DNA from: Candidatus Blastococcus massiliensis AP3
GTDB lineage: Bacteria > Actinomycetota > Actinomycetes > Mycobacteriales > Geodermatophilaceae
Length of the DNA stretch: 64,000 bases
Assembly: GCF_000582785.1 (NCBI RefSeq)
Contig: NZ_HG931173.1
Span: forward strand, 1,353,887 to 1,417,886
Reading direction: 5' to 3'
A model generated the notes under the pieces. That model worked only from the letters and a program-made list of their open reading frames with translations, had not been told where the DNA came from and searched no databases. Shown here piece after piece: positions 1 to 13,249 of the stretch (positions are counted from its first letter, which is position 1; every line of letters starts with the position of its first letter). A program made the translations under genes and the position numbers.

Positions 1-1468
1 CCAGCTCCTCGGCGGCGCGACCACCCAGCGCGTAGGCCAGGGTGTCGATCATCTCCGAGCGGGTCTGGGTGTACTTGTCCTCGACCGGCAGGACGAGCGT
101 GTGCCCCAGTGAGCGGCCGCGCGGCATGATCGTGACCTTGTGCACGGGGTCGAGGTTCGGCAGCGCGTGGGCCACCAGAGCGTGCCCGCCCTCGTGGTAG
201 GCGGTCACCTTCTTCTCCTTCTCGCTCATCGCCCGCGTCTTGCGCTCGGGGCCCGCCGTGACCCGGTCGATGGCCTCCTCGAGCGTCTCGTCGGTGATCA
301 GCGAGCCGTTGTGGCGGGCGGTGAGCAGCGCGCCCTCGTTGAGCACGTTCGCGAGATCGGCGCCGGTGAAGCCCGGGGTGCGGCGGGCGAGGGTCTCCAG
401 GTCGACGTCGGGGGCGAGCGGCTTGCCCTTGGCGTGCACGGAGAGGATCGCCTTGCGGCCCTCGAGGTCGGGCCGGTCGACGGCGATCTGCCGGTCGAAG
501 CGGCCCGGGCGCAGCAGCGCCGGGTCGAGGATGTCCGGCCGGTTCGTCGCGGCGATCATGATCACGCCGCCCTTGGCGTCGAAGCCGTCCATCTCGACGA
601 GCATCTGGTTGAGGGTCTGCTCGCGCTCGTCGTGGCCGCCGCCCATGCCCGCGCCGCGGTGCCGGCCGACGGCGTCGATCTCGTCGACGAAGATGATCGC
701 CGGGGCGTTCTCCTTGGCCTCCTTGAACAGGTCGCGAACGCGGCTGGCACCGACACCGACGAACATCTCGACGAAGTCCGAGCCGGAGATGGAGAAGAAC
801 GGGACCCCGGCCTCGCCGGCGACGGCGCGGGCGAGCAGGGTCTTGCCGGTCCCGGGGGGACCGAACAGCAGCACGCCCTTGGGGATCTTCGCGCCGACGG
901 CCTGGAACTTGACCGGGTTCTGCAGGAAGTCCTTGATCTCGTGCAGTTCCTCGATGGCCTCGTCGGCCCCGGCGACATCCGAGAACGTCGTCTTCGGGGT
1001 GTCCTTGGTGACCTGCTTGGCCTTGGACTTGCCGAAGGCCATGACGCCGCGGCCGCCGCCCTGCATCGAGTTGAACAGCCAGAACAGCAGGAGCAGCAGG
1101 ATCAGGAACGGCAGGAAGCCGATGAGCAGGCTGACCAGGAGGCTCTCCTGGGTGACGTTGGTGTCGAAGTCCTCGGTGTCGCCCTCGCGGAGCAGCTCGA
1201 CCAGGGTCTCCTCGACGGCCACCGGGTAGGAGGCGGTGACCTCGGTGCTGCCCTCGACCTCGTCGCGCAGCTGCAGCTCGAGGGTCTGCTCCTTGGTGTT
1301 GAGCGTCGCGGACTCGACGTTGTCGTCCTCGATCTGGGCCAGGGCAGTGGCCGTCGAGACCTCCTGGAGGGCGCCGTTTCCGCGGAAGAGGGACGACAGC
1401 GTGAGGGTCAGGATGATGACGATGACGACCCAGAACCACACGGAGCGGTAGAACTTCTTACGTTCCAT
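1..1468 (-). CDS. ftsH: ATP-dependent zinc metalloprotease FtsH (3' end outside window)
   Basis: Membrane-anchored AAA+ protease that degrades damaged or short-lived membrane and cytosolic proteins. An N-terminal membrane segment lies at about residues 9-27 and a second at 106-131. The Walker A motif GPPGTGKT is at about 201-208, the Walker B stretch IIFVDEID at about 257-264, and the zinc site HEGGH at about 421-425. The start is the ATG at 1468, giving MERKKFYRS, a usual FtsH beginning. About 489 codons are present; the C-terminal peptidase tail runs off the left edge. It lies downstream of hpt and tilS on the same strand, as in many actinobacteria. Family assignment is very secure. Confidence 0.97.
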   Translation of the reverse strand, partial: MERKKFYRSVWFWVVIVIILTLTLSSLFRGNGALQEVSTATALAQIEDDNVESATLNTKEQTLELQLRDEVEGSTEVTASYPVAVEETLVELLREGDTEDFDTNVTQESLLVSLLIGFLPFLILLLLLFWLFNSMQGGGRGVMAFGKSKAKQVTKDTPKTTFSDVAGADEAIEELHEIKDFLQNPVKFQAVGAKIPKGVLLFGPPGTGKTLLARAVAGEAGVPFFSISGSDFVEMFVGVGASRVRDLFKEAKENAPAIIFVDEIDAVGRHRGAGMGGGHDEREQTLNQMLVEMDGFDAKGGVIMIAATNRPDILDPALLRPGRFDRQIAVDRPDLEGRKAILSVHAKGKPLAPDVDLETLARRTPGFTGADLANVLNEGALLTARHNGSLITDETLEEAIDRVTAGPERKTRAMSEKEKKVTAYHEGGHALVAHALPNLDPVHKVTIMPRGRSLGHTLVLPVEDKYTQTRSEMIDTLAYALGGRAAEEL

Positions 1469-1621
1469 ACACCGATGCCGGGCACCGGCGTGGCCGGTCT
1501 GCCCGTCGACCCTCCCGATCGTCCGGTGACACTGCCTGCAACTGGGGCAGGAGACCCCGGCGCCGGAGCAGCGTCGTCACGATCGACGGTACACCGGGCG
1601 ACCTGTGGATTCCCCGGCCGT

Positions 1622-1691
1622 GACACTGTCGCCCTACCGGGCGACACCGCGGCCAGGTGCCGTCCCCCTGCGGCGCGGAGCCGCTGCGTCA
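1622..1691. repeat. Interspersed hairpin repeat, family 1, copy A
   Basis: About 70 bp between the 3' end of hpt and the 5' end of ftsH. It carries the hairpin GTCGCCC-TACC-GGGCGAC followed by a conserved arm. It aligns with a second copy at 57818-57884 with roughly 85 percent identity by eye and a few single-base indels. Both copies lie just downstream of a gene, so the hairpin may act as a terminator or 3' end stabiliser. That role is inferred. Confidence 0.65.
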
Positions 1692-1692
1692 A

Positions 1693-2277
1693 CTACGCGT
1701 AGATCTCTTCCTTGAGCGTCGCGATGTAGGGCAGGTCGCGGTAGCGCTCGGCGTAGTCGAGGCCGTAGCCGACGACGAACTCGTTCGGGATGTCGAACCC
1801 GATGTACTTCACCGGCACCTCGACCTTGACGGCGTCGGGCTTGCGCAGCAGCGCGCAGACCTCCAGGGACGCCGGCTGGCGGCCACCCAGGTTCTTGAGC
1901 AGCCAGGACAGGGTGAGCCCGGAGTCGATGATGTCCTCGAGCACCAGCACGTGCTTGCCGGTGATGTCGCGGTCGAGGTCCTTGAGGATGCGCACCACGC
2001 CGGAGGAGCTGGTCGCCGACCCGTAGGACGACACGGCCATGAACTCCATCTGCGTGGGCAGTTGCAGCGCGCGGGCGAAGTCGCTCATGAACAGCACCGC
2101 GCCCTTGAGGACGCCGACGAGGAGGACCTCCCTGCCGGCGTAGTCGATGGCGATCTGGGCGGTGAGCTCGCCGATCTTCGCCCGGATCTGCTCCTCGCTC
2201 AGCAGCACGTGGTCGATGTCGGGCCCGTAGCCGTGGTCGTTGCCCAGGGCCCCGGTGCTGCTGCCGGCGTCGGTCAC
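1693..2277 (-). CDS. hpt: Hypoxanthine (guanine) phosphoribosyltransferase
   Basis: Purine salvage enzyme that transfers phosphoribose from PRPP to hypoxanthine or guanine. It has 194 residues, normal for the family. The PRPP-binding motif [15 protein letters not shown] lies at about 107-121. The GTG start at 2277 overlaps the tilS stop by one base (TAGTG), indicating translational coupling. A long upstream open frame is only the shadow of tilS. The order tilS-hpt-ftsH is conserved in actinobacteria, where tilS and hpt products can interact; that is known from other species, not shown here. Confidence 0.95.
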   Translation of the reverse strand: MTDAGSSTGALGNDHGYGPDIDHVLLSEEQIRAKIGELTAQIAIDYAGREVLLVGVLKGAVLFMSDFARALQLPTQMEFMAVSSYGSATSSSGVVRILKDLDRDITGKHVLVLEDIIDSGLTLSWLLKNLGGRQPASLEVCALLRKPDAVKVEVPVKYIGFDIPNEFVVGYGLDYAERYRDLPYIATLKEEIYA

Positions 2278-3296
2278 TACGGCTCCTCGAACTCTGCAGA
2301 TGTGTCGTGCGCACGAGCTGCCCGCGGAGCGGGGCCCTGCAGGACCAGCCTGCCAGACGTGCGGACGACGCCCGCGCCGCCCGGCAGATCCACTCTCCCC
2401 TGACCGCTCCAGCGCACCAGGAGGGCGTCCACGGCGGTCAGGTGCACCGCCTGCAGGTCGGGCACCCCACCGGCGCGCAGCCAGCCGCGGAGCACCCTCG
2501 TCCGCAGTGCCACGGGGAGCGCCGCGACGTCGACGGCGGGCAGTCCTTCCTCGTCGGCCAGGCGGGCGAGATGTGTGCCGGCGAGGTCGTCGAGAGCGTC
2601 GAGGTCCGCGCGCAGCAGCGCCGCGGTGCGCGCGAGGGCCGGCGCGACCCCTCCCCCGAGCACGTCCTCCAGCAGCGGCAGCACCTCGGTGCGCAGCCGC
2701 ACCCGGGTGTAGGCGGGGTCGTCGTTCCAGGGGTCGTCCCAGACCGGCAGCTCCTGGGCGGCGCAGGCGGCGCGTGTCGTCGTCCGCCGGACCTGGAGGA
2801 GCGGCCGCCACCAGGTGGTGCCGCCGTCCACCCGCTGCTCGACCATCCCGGCCACCGAGCGGGGCCCGGAACCGCGGCCGAGTCCCAGCAGCACGGTCTC
2901 GGCCTGGTCGTCCAGGGTGTGGCCCAGCGCCACCCGCGCCCCGTGCTCGTCCGCGGCCGCGGCCAGCGCGGCGTACCGAGCCGCCCGCGCCGCGGCCTCC
3001 GGGCCGCCCGCGCCGCGCACGTCCACGCGGGTGACCAGCACCGGCGCGAGGCCCATCCCGCGCAGCAGCGTCGCGGTCCGCTCGGCGCGGTCCGCCGAGC
3101 CCGGCTGCAGTCCGTGGTCCACGGTGACCGCCCCGGCCGGCACTCCGGCCCGGGGCGCCTCGAAGGCGACCGCCGCGGCCAGCGCCAGGGAGTCCGCTCC
3201 CCCGCTGCACGCCACCAGCACCGGCTGCTCCGCCGCGACCAGCCCGGGGCGGACCGCGCTGCGGACCTGCGCGACCGCCGGGGACGGGCCGGCCAC
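2277..3296 (-). CDS. tilS: tRNA(Ile)-lysidine synthase
   Basis: ATP-dependent enzyme that converts C34 of the tRNA-Ile CAU anticodon to lysidine so that it reads AUA. The 339-residue product has the PP-loop signature SGGADS at residues 31-36 and the later [18 protein letters not shown] stretch typical of TilS. The GTG at 3296 was chosen because it lies just after the stop of the upstream metallopeptidase gene (3299-3301), and the protein then starts about 30 residues before the PP-loop. The open frame extends further upstream but overlaps that gene. The C-terminal region is shorter than in E. coli TilS, as usual for actinobacteria. Confidence 0.93.
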   Translation of the reverse strand: MAGPSPAVAQVRSAVRPGLVAAEQPVLVACSGGADSLALAAAVAFEAPRAGVPAGAVTVDHGLQPGSADRAERTATLLRGMGLAPVLVTRVDVRGAGGPEAAARAARYAALAAAADEHGARVALGHTLDDQAETVLLGLGRGSGPRSVAGMVEQRVDGGTTWWRPLLQVRRTTTRAACAAQELPVWDDPWNDDPAYTRVRLRTEVLPLLEDVLGGGVAPALARTAALLRADLDALDDLAGTHLARLADEEGLPAVDVAALPVALRTRVLRGWLRAGGVPDLQAVHLTAVDALLVRWSGQGRVDLPGGAGVVRTSGRLVLQGPAPRAARAHDTSAEFEEP

Positions 3297-3298
3297 GC

Positions 3299-4381
3299 TC
3301 AGGCCGGGATGGCCGGCCGGCCCAGGACCCGCTCGACCCAGCGCTCGGGAGCGGTGAGCTCCTCGATGAGCGGCAGGTTCGCCGGCTTCACCCACACCTG
3401 GTTGAAGCCCTCCATGCCGACCCGGTCGATGACGCCGCCGACGAACACCCGGCCGTCGGCGTACTGCTTCATCTTCTGCTCCAGCCCGAGCAGCCGGCGC
3501 AGCACGCGGTCGAGCGGGCCGCGGCCCTTGCGACGCTGGGCGAAGCGCTTGCGCAGGGTGCGCACCGTCGGCACGACGTCCGGGCCGACGCCGTCCATCA
3601 CGTACTCGGCGTGGCCCTCGACGAGGCTCATCACTGCGGTGACCCGGTCGAGCACCTCGCGCTGGCGGGGATCGCGGACCAGCGCCATCAGGCCCTCGGA
3701 CTCGCCGTCGGCGCCCCGGATCGCGTCGCCGACGCCGCGGAGCAGGTCCTGCAGGCGGTCGCGCAGGACGTCGGCGGTCAGGTCGGTGGCGTCGACGAAC
3801 TCCGCGATCTGGCTCTCGAGGTAGGGCCGCAGCCACGGGACGGCGGTGAACTGGAGTTGATGGGTGACCTCGTGAAGGCACACCCAGAGCCGGAAGTCCG
3901 AGGGGTCGACGCCGAGCTTCTGCTCGGTGGCCACGATGTTCGGCGCCACGAGGAGCAGCCGGCCGCCGGTGCCGAAGACCTCGTACTGACCGAGCACGCG
4001 GGAGCTGAGGAAGGCCAGGACGCCGCCGGCCTGGATCCCGGTCGCCCGCGAGCCGATGGCGGTGGCGAGCGCACCGGGGCGGCTGCCCTGCTTCTCGGCG
4101 AGCGCGTCGACGAGCGGGTCGAGCAGCGCCGACATCCCGCGGGCGTTGGCATCGACCCAGCCGGGACGGTCGACGACGGCGACCTCCGGGAGCGGTCCCC
4201 CGGCGACGGCGGTCATGCCGGTGAGGCGCTCGACGTGCGCGACGGCAGTGGCCGCGGCCTCGTGGAGTTCGCGGACGACCGCGGCGGCCTCCTCGCGGGT
4301 GGTGCTCGGTCCTGGCCCGGCGAGCCGGCGGGCGGTCCGGCCGGCGAGGTCCCAGTCGACCATCGAGGAGGCGCTGCTCAT
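3299..4381 (-). CDS. Zinc-dependent metalloprotease, DUF2342 / zincin-like type 2
   Basis: Actinobacteria-specific zincin-like protein of 360 residues, matching the family often labelled coenzyme F420 biosynthesis associated protein (Rv3626c-like). The zinc-binding helix HEVTHQLQF begins at residue 170, followed by a helical C-terminal half. The start ATG at 4381 is preceded by a GGTGAGG ribosome site. It sits between dacB and tilS in one minus-strand run, as in M. tuberculosis. Its substrate is unknown; the HEXXH motif is clear but proteolytic activity of the family is not well established. Confidence 0.9.
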   Translation of the reverse strand: MSSASSMVDWDLAGRTARRLAGPGPSTTREEAAAVVRELHEAAATAVAHVERLTGMTAVAGGPLPEVAVVDRPGWVDANARGMSALLDPLVDALAEKQGSRPGALATAIGSRATGIQAGGVLAFLSSRVLGQYEVFGTGGRLLLVAPNIVATEQKLGVDPSDFRLWVCLHEVTHQLQFTAVPWLRPYLESQIAEFVDATDLTADVLRDRLQDLLRGVGDAIRGADGESEGLMALVRDPRQREVLDRVTAVMSLVEGHAEYVMDGVGPDVVPTVRTLRKRFAQRRKGRGPLDRVLRRLLGLEQKMKQYADGRVFVGGVIDRVGMEGFNQVWVKPANLPLIEELTAPERWVERVLGRPAIPA

Positions 4382-4423
4382 CGCCTCACCGTACCCGCGG
4401 CGGCGGCTGCGCTCCGGCCGTCG

Positions 4424-5845
4424 CTACCTGCAGCCGCAGGCGGCCAGGGCGGCGGCGACGTCGTCGAGCGCGTCCTCGGCGGCCGCCTCGCTGCCCGACC
4501 CGTCGGCGAGGACGGCGAAGGCCAGTAGGCGACCGTCCGCGGTCACCGTCGTGCCGGCGAGGGCGTGCACGCCCAGCAGGGTCCCGGTCTTGGCGCGCAC
4601 CGCGCCGGGCGCGGTAGCGGCGTCGCCCCGGTCGAACAGCGTGCCGTCGTACCCGGCGACCGGCAGCCCGGACAGCAGCGCCGAGGCGCCCGGGATCGAG
4701 CCGTCGGCCGCGCCGGCCACCACCTCGGTGAGCACGCCGGCGGGGACCTGGTTCAGCCGGGAGAGGCCGCTGCCGTCGGACAGGTCGACGCCGCCGGTCC
4801 CGACGCCGGCGTCCGACAGCGCGGCGACGACCGCGTCCGCCGCGCCCTCGAAGGAGGCCGGCAGGTCGCGGGCCAGCGCCACGTGGCGCGCCAGCGCCTC
4901 GGCGAGCACGTTGTCCGACATCGACAGCATCTGCTCGACCAGCCGGGCGACGGGTGCGGACTGCACGGTGCCCAGCGTCTTGGCTCCCGCGGGCGCCTCC
5001 CCCAGCACGACGGTGGCCCGGGGCGCGCCCAGCGCGTCGGCGAGCGCCGCGCCGGCGTCGATGCCGGGCTGGCCGCTGCGGGCCTGAGAACCCGGGCTGA
5101 CCCGTGCGCCGTCGACCGCGGTCGCGGTGATGGGGGCGGCGTAGCTGGACGGCGCGTCGGCCGGGCCCCAGCCTGCGGCGGTGAGCGGACCGGTGAACAG
5201 CGAGCTGTCGACGACGACCCGGGTCACCGTGGTGCCGGCGGGGAGGGCGGCGACCACCTGCGCGGCGAGGTCGGCGACCGTCGGGGCACCGGAGTAGGTC
5301 TGCGAGGGCGAGGTGCGCGAGAGCGTCGGGTCGCCGCCGCCGACGAGGACCACCTCCCCTGGAGCGGCGCCGGCGACGACCGTCGTCGGCAGGGTCTCGG
5401 AGGGGTCGATCGTGGTGAGCGCGGCGACGGCGGTCAGGAGCTTGGCGGTGGACGCCGGGACGGAGGGGTCGTCGGCGTCGAGGCCGAGCAGGACCTCCCC
5501 GGTGGCGACGTCGAGGACCTCCGCGGAGACGCCCGTCCCGAGGCCCGGGGCCGCCAGCAGCGGCTGCAGGCGGGCGGCGAGGACCGCGGGATCGAGGGCG
5601 GGCGCGGCGCTGTCGAGGGACGCCAGCACCGGCGTCACCTCGCCCAGCTCGGGCAGCTCGGCGTCGGGGACCGTCACCGTCCCGGTGGCGGTCGACTCGC
5701 CCCCACCACCGAGGCCGCCGGCGAGGGCCACACCACCGCCGGCGAGGAGGACGACGAGTGCGACGCTCCCCAGTGCGATGCGCCGACGGAACCGTCCGGT
5801 CTTCGCTGTGACGATCGTCGAACCGCTCGACGCGATGGTGCCCAC
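4424..5845 (-). CDS. dacB: D-alanyl-D-alanine carboxypeptidase/endopeptidase, PBP4 type
   Basis: Peptidoglycan-trimming serine peptidase of family S13. The 473-residue protein has a cytoplasmic Arg-rich start followed by a signal-anchor at about residues 24-45. The three penicillin-binding motifs are visible: S-T-A-K at about 131, S-D-N at about 310 and K-T-G at about 416. The GTG at 5845 is the predicted start; a GGAGG lies about 12 nt upstream. It is divergent to ppa and heads the run dacB-metallopeptidase-tilS-hpt. The C terminus ends with a short cysteine-containing tail (ACGC). Confidence 0.92.
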   Translation of the reverse strand: MGTIASSGSTIVTAKTGRFRRRIALGSVALVVLLAGGGVALAGGLGGGGESTATGTVTVPDAELPELGEVTPVLASLDSAAPALDPAVLAARLQPLLAAPGLGTGVSAEVLDVATGEVLLGLDADDPSVPASTAKLLTAVAALTTIDPSETLPTTVVAGAAPGEVVLVGGGDPTLSRTSPSQTYSGAPTVADLAAQVVAALPAGTTVTRVVVDSSLFTGPLTAAGWGPADAPSSYAAPITATAVDGARVSPGSQARSGQPGIDAGAALADALGAPRATVVLGEAPAGAKTLGTVQSAPVARLVEQMLSMSDNVLAEALARHVALARDLPASFEGAADAVVAALSDAGVGTGGVDLSDGSGLSRLNQVPAGVLTEVVAGAADGSIPGASALLSGLPVAGYDGTLFDRGDAATAPGAVRAKTGTLLGVHALAGTTVTADGRLLAFAVLADGSGSEAAAEDALDDVAAALAACGCR

Positions 5846-5901
5846 CCCCCAATCGGTACCTCCGAGGATCGCGCGGAGGCACCATGGGAGAGACTAGGCG
5901 C

Positions 5902-6396
5902 GTGCAGTTCGACGTGACGGTAGAAATCCCGAAGGGCCAGCGGAACAAGTACGAGCTGGACCATGCCACCGGACGCATCCGATTGGACCGGATGCTGTTC
6001 ACCTCAACCCGCTATCCGGCGGACTACGGCTACATCGAGAACACCCTGGGCCAGGACGGCGACCCGCTCGACGCCCTGGTGCTGCTCGAGGAGCCGACCT
6101 TCCCCGGGTGCCTGATCACCTGCCGGGCCATCGGCATGTTCCGCATGACCGACGAGGCGGGCGGGGACGACAAGGTCCTCACCGTGCCGGCGACCGACCC
6201 GCGGATGTCGCACCTCATGGACATCACCGACGTGTCGGAGTTCGACCGCCTGGAGATCCAGCACTTCTTCGAGACCTACAAGGACCTCGAGCCCGGCAAG
6301 TCCGTCGAGGGCGCCGAGTGGGTCGGCCGCGAAGCGGCCGAGGAGGAGATCCGGGCGTCGCTCGAGCGCGCCAAGAATCAGGCGCCGCACCACTGA
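5902..6396 (+). CDS. ppa: Inorganic pyrophosphatase
   Basis: Soluble family I pyrophosphatase that hydrolyses PPi and drives biosynthetic reactions. The signature [10 protein letters not shown] carries the metal-binding aspartates, and [11 protein letters not shown] near the N terminus is typical. GTG 5902 was chosen because homologues begin MQFDV and a GGGAGAG lies 9 nt upstream. An in-frame ATG at 5884, with GGAGG only 4 nt upstream, would add six residues. The length of about 164 residues fits the family. It is divergent to dacB. A strong hairpin follows the stop. A membrane-bound pyrophosphatase is also encoded at 13.6-15.9 kb. Confidence 0.96.
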   Translation: MQFDVTVEIPKGQRNKYELDHATGRIRLDRMLFTSTRYPADYGYIENTLGQDGDPLDALVLLEEPTFPGCLITCRAIGMFRMTDEAGGDDKVLTVPATDPRMSHLMDITDVSEFDRLEIQHFFETYKDLEPGKSVEGAEWVGREAAEEEIRASLERAKNQAPHH

Positions 6397-6433
6397 CCAG
6401 ACGTCCCCGGCCCTTCGGGTCCCCGAGCGCACC

Positions 6434-6469
6434 GACGGCGGCTCACCTCTCGCGAGGTGGGTCGCCGTC
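6434..6469 (+). terminator. Hairpin terminator after ppa
   Basis: A 16-bp stem (two G-U pairs) closes a TCGC tetraloop, 37 bases past the ppa stop. No U-tract follows, as usual in GC-rich actinobacteria. Confidence 0.75.
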
Positions 6470-6506
6470 AGCGTTCTCGGGCCCTGGTCCGGGTGCCGGG
6501 AACGAC

Positions 6507-6540
6507 GCAGCGGGCCCGTCCTGGAGGACGGACCCGCTGC
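6507..6540. terminator. Hairpin terminator next to tRNA-Thr
   Basis: A 15-bp stem with one mismatch and a TGGA loop lies between ppa and the tRNA gene. It is placed to end the minus-strand tRNA transcript 10 bases past the tRNA 3' end, and may also back up ppa termination. Confidence 0.65.
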
Positions 6541-6549
6541 GGTGAGGAG

Positions 6550-6622
6550 AGCCGCCTGTCGGAATCGAACCGACGACCTTCTCATTACGAGTGAGATGCT
6601 CTACCGACTGAGCTAAGGCGGC
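6550..6622 (-). tRNA. tRNA-Thr (anticodon CGT)
   Basis: On the minus strand the sequence folds as a full cloverleaf: acceptor stem GCCGCCT/AGGCGGC, D arm GCTC-GAGC, anticodon stem TCTCA/TGAGA around loop CTCGTAA, and T arm GTCGG-TTCGATT-CCGAC. The anticodon CGT reads the threonine codon ACG. The discriminator base is T, and no CCA is encoded. The gene is 73 nt, standard for class I tRNAs. Confidence 0.97.
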
Positions 6623-6691
6623 GGACGTGCCCGCACAGACTACGGCACCCCCGACGCCGTCCGGCGCCGGGGCGGGGCACTGCGCGGGGCG

Positions 6692-7888
6692 TCAGGCGGG
6701 CAGTCGCAGCGCCACCGTGAGCGCCTCCAGGGCGAACTGCGGCTTGACGTTCTGCTCCAGCGCGGTGCGGCAGTCGAGGATCGCGTCGATCCGCCGCAGC
6801 GCCCCTTCGGCGCCGATCCGGCGGGCCAGCTCGAGGGCGTCGGCACGGCGGTCGGGGTGGTTGAGCGGCAGGTCCGCGGTCGGGGATCCACCGCTGCTCA
6901 TGGCGGCGAGGACCATCGCGTCGCGGTACAGACCCGCGAGGTCGACCAGCGCGCGGTCCAGGGCGTCGCGTCCGATGCGGGTGGCGCGCGACTTCTGCCG
7001 CCGCTCCAGCTCCTTGAGCTGACCCGCGCTCCCCCGCGCTGCCGCGACGACGCCCGGCCCGCGGGCGCCCACGCCCAGGCTGTTCTTCAGCGCCTCGGTC
7101 TCGGCCCCGTCGAGGACCTCGGTCGCGGCCTCCGTCTCCTCCTTCGCGGAGCCGACGAGGTCGTCGGCGGCCTCCATGCAGGCGCCGAGGGACACCAGCC
7201 GCAGGGGGACGTCGAGGACGGCCTTGCGGGCCAGCCGGGCCTCCTCGTCCCGGGCCAGCCGGCGGGCGCGACCCACGTGGCCGCCCGAGGCGGCGGCCGA
7301 CCACGCGGCCAGGGCCGGGTCGACGCCGTCACCGACCAGCACCTCGGCGATCGCCGCCGCCGGTGGGGTGCGCAGCGCGACCACCCGGCACCGGGACCGG
7401 ATGGTCACCGGGACGTCGTCGGGGTGCAGGCTCGGCGCGCAGAGCATGACCACCGTCCGGGGCGGCGGCTCCTCGATCATCTTGAGCACGGCGTTGGCGG
7501 CCGACTCGCTCATGCGGTCGGCGTCCTCCACGATGATCATCTGCCAGCGCCCCTGGGAGGGCGACCGGCCGGCGACGCGCACCAGCTCGCGGGCCTCGGC
7601 GACGCCGATGGAGAGCCCGTCCGGGACGATCACGGTGACGTCGGCGTGGGTGCCGGCCAGCACCGTCCGGCACGCGTGGCACGTGCCGTCGCCGCCGTCC
7701 GGGCACTGCAGGGCAGCGGCGAAGGCGCGGGCGGCGACCGACCGGCCGGAGCCCGGGGGCCCGGTGAACAGCCAGGCGTGGGTCATCGCCGTCGGGTCGG
7801 TGATGGCGGTCCGGAGCTCCTCGACCACCGCCCGCTGGCCGATGACCCGTGTCCAGACGCCCTCGGTGGCCGCGACCGCGGTGCTCAC
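6692..7888 (-). CDS. holB: DNA polymerase III subunit delta'
   Basis: Clamp-loader subunit that helps load the beta sliding clamp. The 398-residue product shows a modified P-loop GPPGSGRS at about 43-50, lacking the lysine of an active ATPase as expected for delta'. A zinc module CPDGGDGTCHAC follows, then a sensor-like SRC region (IRSRCRVVALRTPP). The GTG start at 7888 overlaps the stop of the MFS-tmk gene (GTGA), implying co-translation. The pairing of tmk and holB is widespread in bacteria. Confidence 0.94.
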   Translation of the reverse strand: MSTAVAATEGVWTRVIGQRAVVEELRTAITDPTAMTHAWLFTGPPGSGRSVAARAFAAALQCPDGGDGTCHACRTVLAGTHADVTVIVPDGLSIGVAEARELVRVAGRSPSQGRWQMIIVEDADRMSESAANAVLKMIEEPPPRTVVMLCAPSLHPDDVPVTIRSRCRVVALRTPPAAAIAEVLVGDGVDPALAAWSAAASGGHVGRARRLARDEEARLARKAVLDVPLRLVSLGACMEAADDLVGSAKEETEAATEVLDGAETEALKNSLGVGARGPGVVAAARGSAGQLKELERRQKSRATRIGRDALDRALVDLAGLYRDAMVLAAMSSGGSPTADLPLNHPDRRADALELARRIGAEGALRRIDAILDCRTALEQNVKPQFALEALTVALRLPA

Positions 7889-10206
7889 GGGTGCAGCTGG
7901 GGGGTCGCGCCGGTCTGGGCGTGCGGATGCCGCGCCATCGGCGCCGGCGTCTCGGGCTGCCCCTCGACGACCCGGCCGTCCTGCGGGAGCGTCTGCAGCG
8001 GCAGGCCGGACAGCAGCTCGGCCACGCGGACGCGGATCGCGGCGGCCAGGTCCTCCGGGCTGCCCGTCGCGTCCAGCACCAGGTAGCGGTCGGGATCGGC
8101 CTCCGCGAGCGCCCGGAACGTCTGCCGTACCCGCTGGTGGAAGTCCAGGGACTCCGACTCCATCCGGTCGGCCACCGCGCGGCCGCGGGCGCGGGCGAGC
8201 CCGAGCTCGGGCGGCAGGTCGAGCAGCACCGTCAGGTCCGGCTGCAGCCCGCCGGTGGCCCACCGGGACAGCATCCGCACGTCGTCGAGCGGGATCGTCC
8301 GGCCCGCGCCCTGGTAGGCCAGGGAGCTGTCCACGAAGCGGTCGGTGATGACGACCGCGCCCGCCTCGAGCGCGGGCCGGAGGACGTCCTCCACGTGCTG
8401 GGCGCGGTCGGCGGCGTACAGCAGCGCCTCCGAGCGCGGGGCGATCCCCGTCTGCGAGCGGTCGAGCAGGATCGAGCGGATGCTGGCGCCCGAGGGCGTC
8501 GCGCCGGGCTCGAAGGTGGCCTGGGCGACGAGGCCCTCTCTGGTGAGCCACTCCTGCAGCCTCTTGACCTGGGTGGACTTGCCGGCACCCTCGCCGCCCT
8601 CGAAGGCGATGAGCACCCCGCCCCCGGCCAGGCGACGCCGGGCCGTGGTGTCCCGGCGCAGCGCGGTGACGACGTCGGCCAGCAGGGGCACGGGCCGGCC
8701 GTCGTCCATCTGCCGGTAGGCCAGCACGCCGACGCCGACGGCGATCAGCCCGGCGGCGAACAGGGCCAGCCGCTCACCGGTGACCGACACGTCGAACAGC
8801 CCCAGGTCCACCGTCCGCCGCTCGAAGAGACCGACGGCGAAGGGCGTGAAGGCGAGGCTGAGGATGAGCGCCGCCCGGACCAGCGAGTTCACCAGCGCGA
8901 ACGTGCGTCCGCGGACCGCGTCCTCGACCTCGGTGCCCAGCAGCGTGAACCCGGCGAGGTAGGCGATCCCGGCGAAGAAGCCCATGGCGACGACGAGCGC
9001 CAGCGCCATCCACAGCGCGACGCTCCAGACCAGCAGCAGCACCATGGCCCCGGCGCCGACGATGGCGATGCCGAACAGCCGCTGGCGGGACAGGTCGCGC
9101 GCCACGCTGGGGCCCACGGCGATGCCGATGCCGAGACCGACGAAGACCGCGCCGAACAGCAGTCCGTACGCGGCCGAGCCGGCATCGAGCGAGCGGGCGA
9201 AGGCCTGGCCGGTGGCGATGACCACGCCCGCGGCCATGAACGCGCCGCTGATGCCGACGACCAGTCCCCGGACCAGCGGCGTGTGGCCGGCGAAGGTGAA
9301 GCCGCTGCGCAGCGAGCCCAGGAAGCTCTCGCCGCCCTCGACGGCCGGACTCGCGCTGCGGCGCCCGCTGATCGAGGGGAGGTTCCAGATGATCACCGCG
9401 GCGACCAGGTACGTCAGCGCGTTGAGGTAGAGGGCGAGGTCGATCTCGTCGACCTCGGGGACGGCCTCGCTCAGCGGGGCGCCGATGACGGCGAGCAGCG
9501 AGAAGGCCAGCGCCGCCAGCACGGGGGTGAACCCGTAGGTGGTCACCAGGGACAGCTGGTTGGCCGGCTCCAGTTGGTCGCGACGCACCATGTTGGGGAC
9601 GGCGGCGTCCTTGGCCGGGATGAAGAACAGGCTGACGGCCTCGATGACGAACTGGGCGATGAACAGCCAGACGATCTCGTTGACCAGCGGGATCGAGGCG
9701 AACAGCAGGAAGCGCACGACGTGGGTGGCCACCATCGTCTTGCGGCGGTCGAAGCGGTCGGCGAAGGCACCGGCGACCGGGCCCAGCACGATCGCGGGCA
9801 GCAGCCGGAACAGCAGCACCGCACCGAGGGCGAAGTTCTGGGCGGCGAACTCGTCGAACTGCGCGGTGGCGGTCGCGGTGATGGCCAGCAGGCCGAGCCA
9901 GTCGCCGAAGCTCGACAGGCTCGTGCTGTACCAGAGCCGGCGGAAGTCCCGGATCCGCAGGACCGAGCGCAGCTTGGCGACGAGTCCGACCCCGTCGACC
10001 TGGGCGGGCTCGTCCGGCTCGACCGGTGGCGCCACGGCCTCGGGCGGCACGGGCGTCCCGGCCGGCGGCAGCCCGTCACCCTGCGCGCCCCCGCCCGGCA
10101 CCGTGGCAGCGCCCTCCGCCGCACGGGGCGGAGGTGCGGTCCGCTCGTCCGGCGCCGCCGGCTCCTCGCGCGGCGACCCCGGAGGCGTCGGGTCGGAAGG
10201 AATCAC
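7885..10206 (-). CDS. tmk: MFS transporter-thymidylate kinase fusion protein
   Basis: A 773-residue protein made of two units. Residues about 1-75 are a Pro/Ala-rich cytoplasmic leader, and about 75-510 form a multi-pass MFS-type transporter with the loop FADRFDRRKT between early helices. Residues about 530-740 are a complete dTMP kinase: P-loop EGGEGAGKST, the DRF motif (ITDRFVDSSLAYQG) and a LID arginine stretch. The frame is continuous with no stop between modules. An in-frame GTG at 8616, just before the kinase, could give a free 243-residue kinase. Similar fusions are known in some actinobacteria. The transported substrate is unknown. Confidence 0.9.
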   Translation of the reverse strand: MIPSDPTPPGSPREEPAAPDERTAPPPRAAEGAATVPGGGAQGDGLPPAGTPVPPEAVAPPVEPDEPAQVDGVGLVAKLRSVLRIRDFRRLWYSTSLSSFGDWLGLLAITATATAQFDEFAAQNFALGAVLLFRLLPAIVLGPVAGAFADRFDRRKTMVATHVVRFLLFASIPLVNEIVWLFIAQFVIEAVSLFFIPAKDAAVPNMVRRDQLEPANQLSLVTTYGFTPVLAALAFSLLAVIGAPLSEAVPEVDEIDLALYLNALTYLVAAVIIWNLPSISGRRSASPAVEGGESFLGSLRSGFTFAGHTPLVRGLVVGISGAFMAAGVVIATGQAFARSLDAGSAAYGLLFGAVFVGLGIGIAVGPSVARDLSRQRLFGIAIVGAGAMVLLLVWSVALWMALALVVAMGFFAGIAYLAGFTLLGTEVEDAVRGRTFALVNSLVRAALILSLAFTPFAVGLFERRTVDLGLFDVSVTGERLALFAAGLIAVGVGVLAYRQMDDGRPVPLLADVVTALRRDTTARRRLAGGGVLIAFEGGEGAGKSTQVKRLQEWLTREGLVAQATFEPGATPSGASIRSILLDRSQTGIAPRSEALLYAADRAQHVEDVLRPALEAGAVVITDRFVDSSLAYQGAGRTIPLDDVRMLSRWATGGLQPDLTVLLDLPPELGLARARGRAVADRMESESLDFHQRVRQTFRALAEADPDRYLVLDATGSPEDLAAAIRVRVAELLSGLPLQTLPQDGRVVEGQPETPAPMARHPHAQTGATPQLHP

Positions 10207-10356
10207 GGCTCCCGTGGTCGGAGTGCCCGGGGACGCCAGCCGGCCCCGGCGGGCTCACGGTACCGGCGCACCCCGACGATCCCGAGACCTTTCCGCCCGT
10301 ACGGGTGGGTCGCCGGGCTCCCGGCCCCCGCCTCGACGGCGGGGACCGGGGCCCGA

Positions 10357-13227
<2,871 letters not shown>

Positions 13228-13249
13228 GGTGCTCCTGTCGGTGGTGCCA

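Noticed and set aside
140..1702. Long plus-strand open frame antisense to ftsH
   Set aside because: Low-complexity, charged translation typical of an antisense shadow in GC-rich DNA; ftsH has all family motifs.
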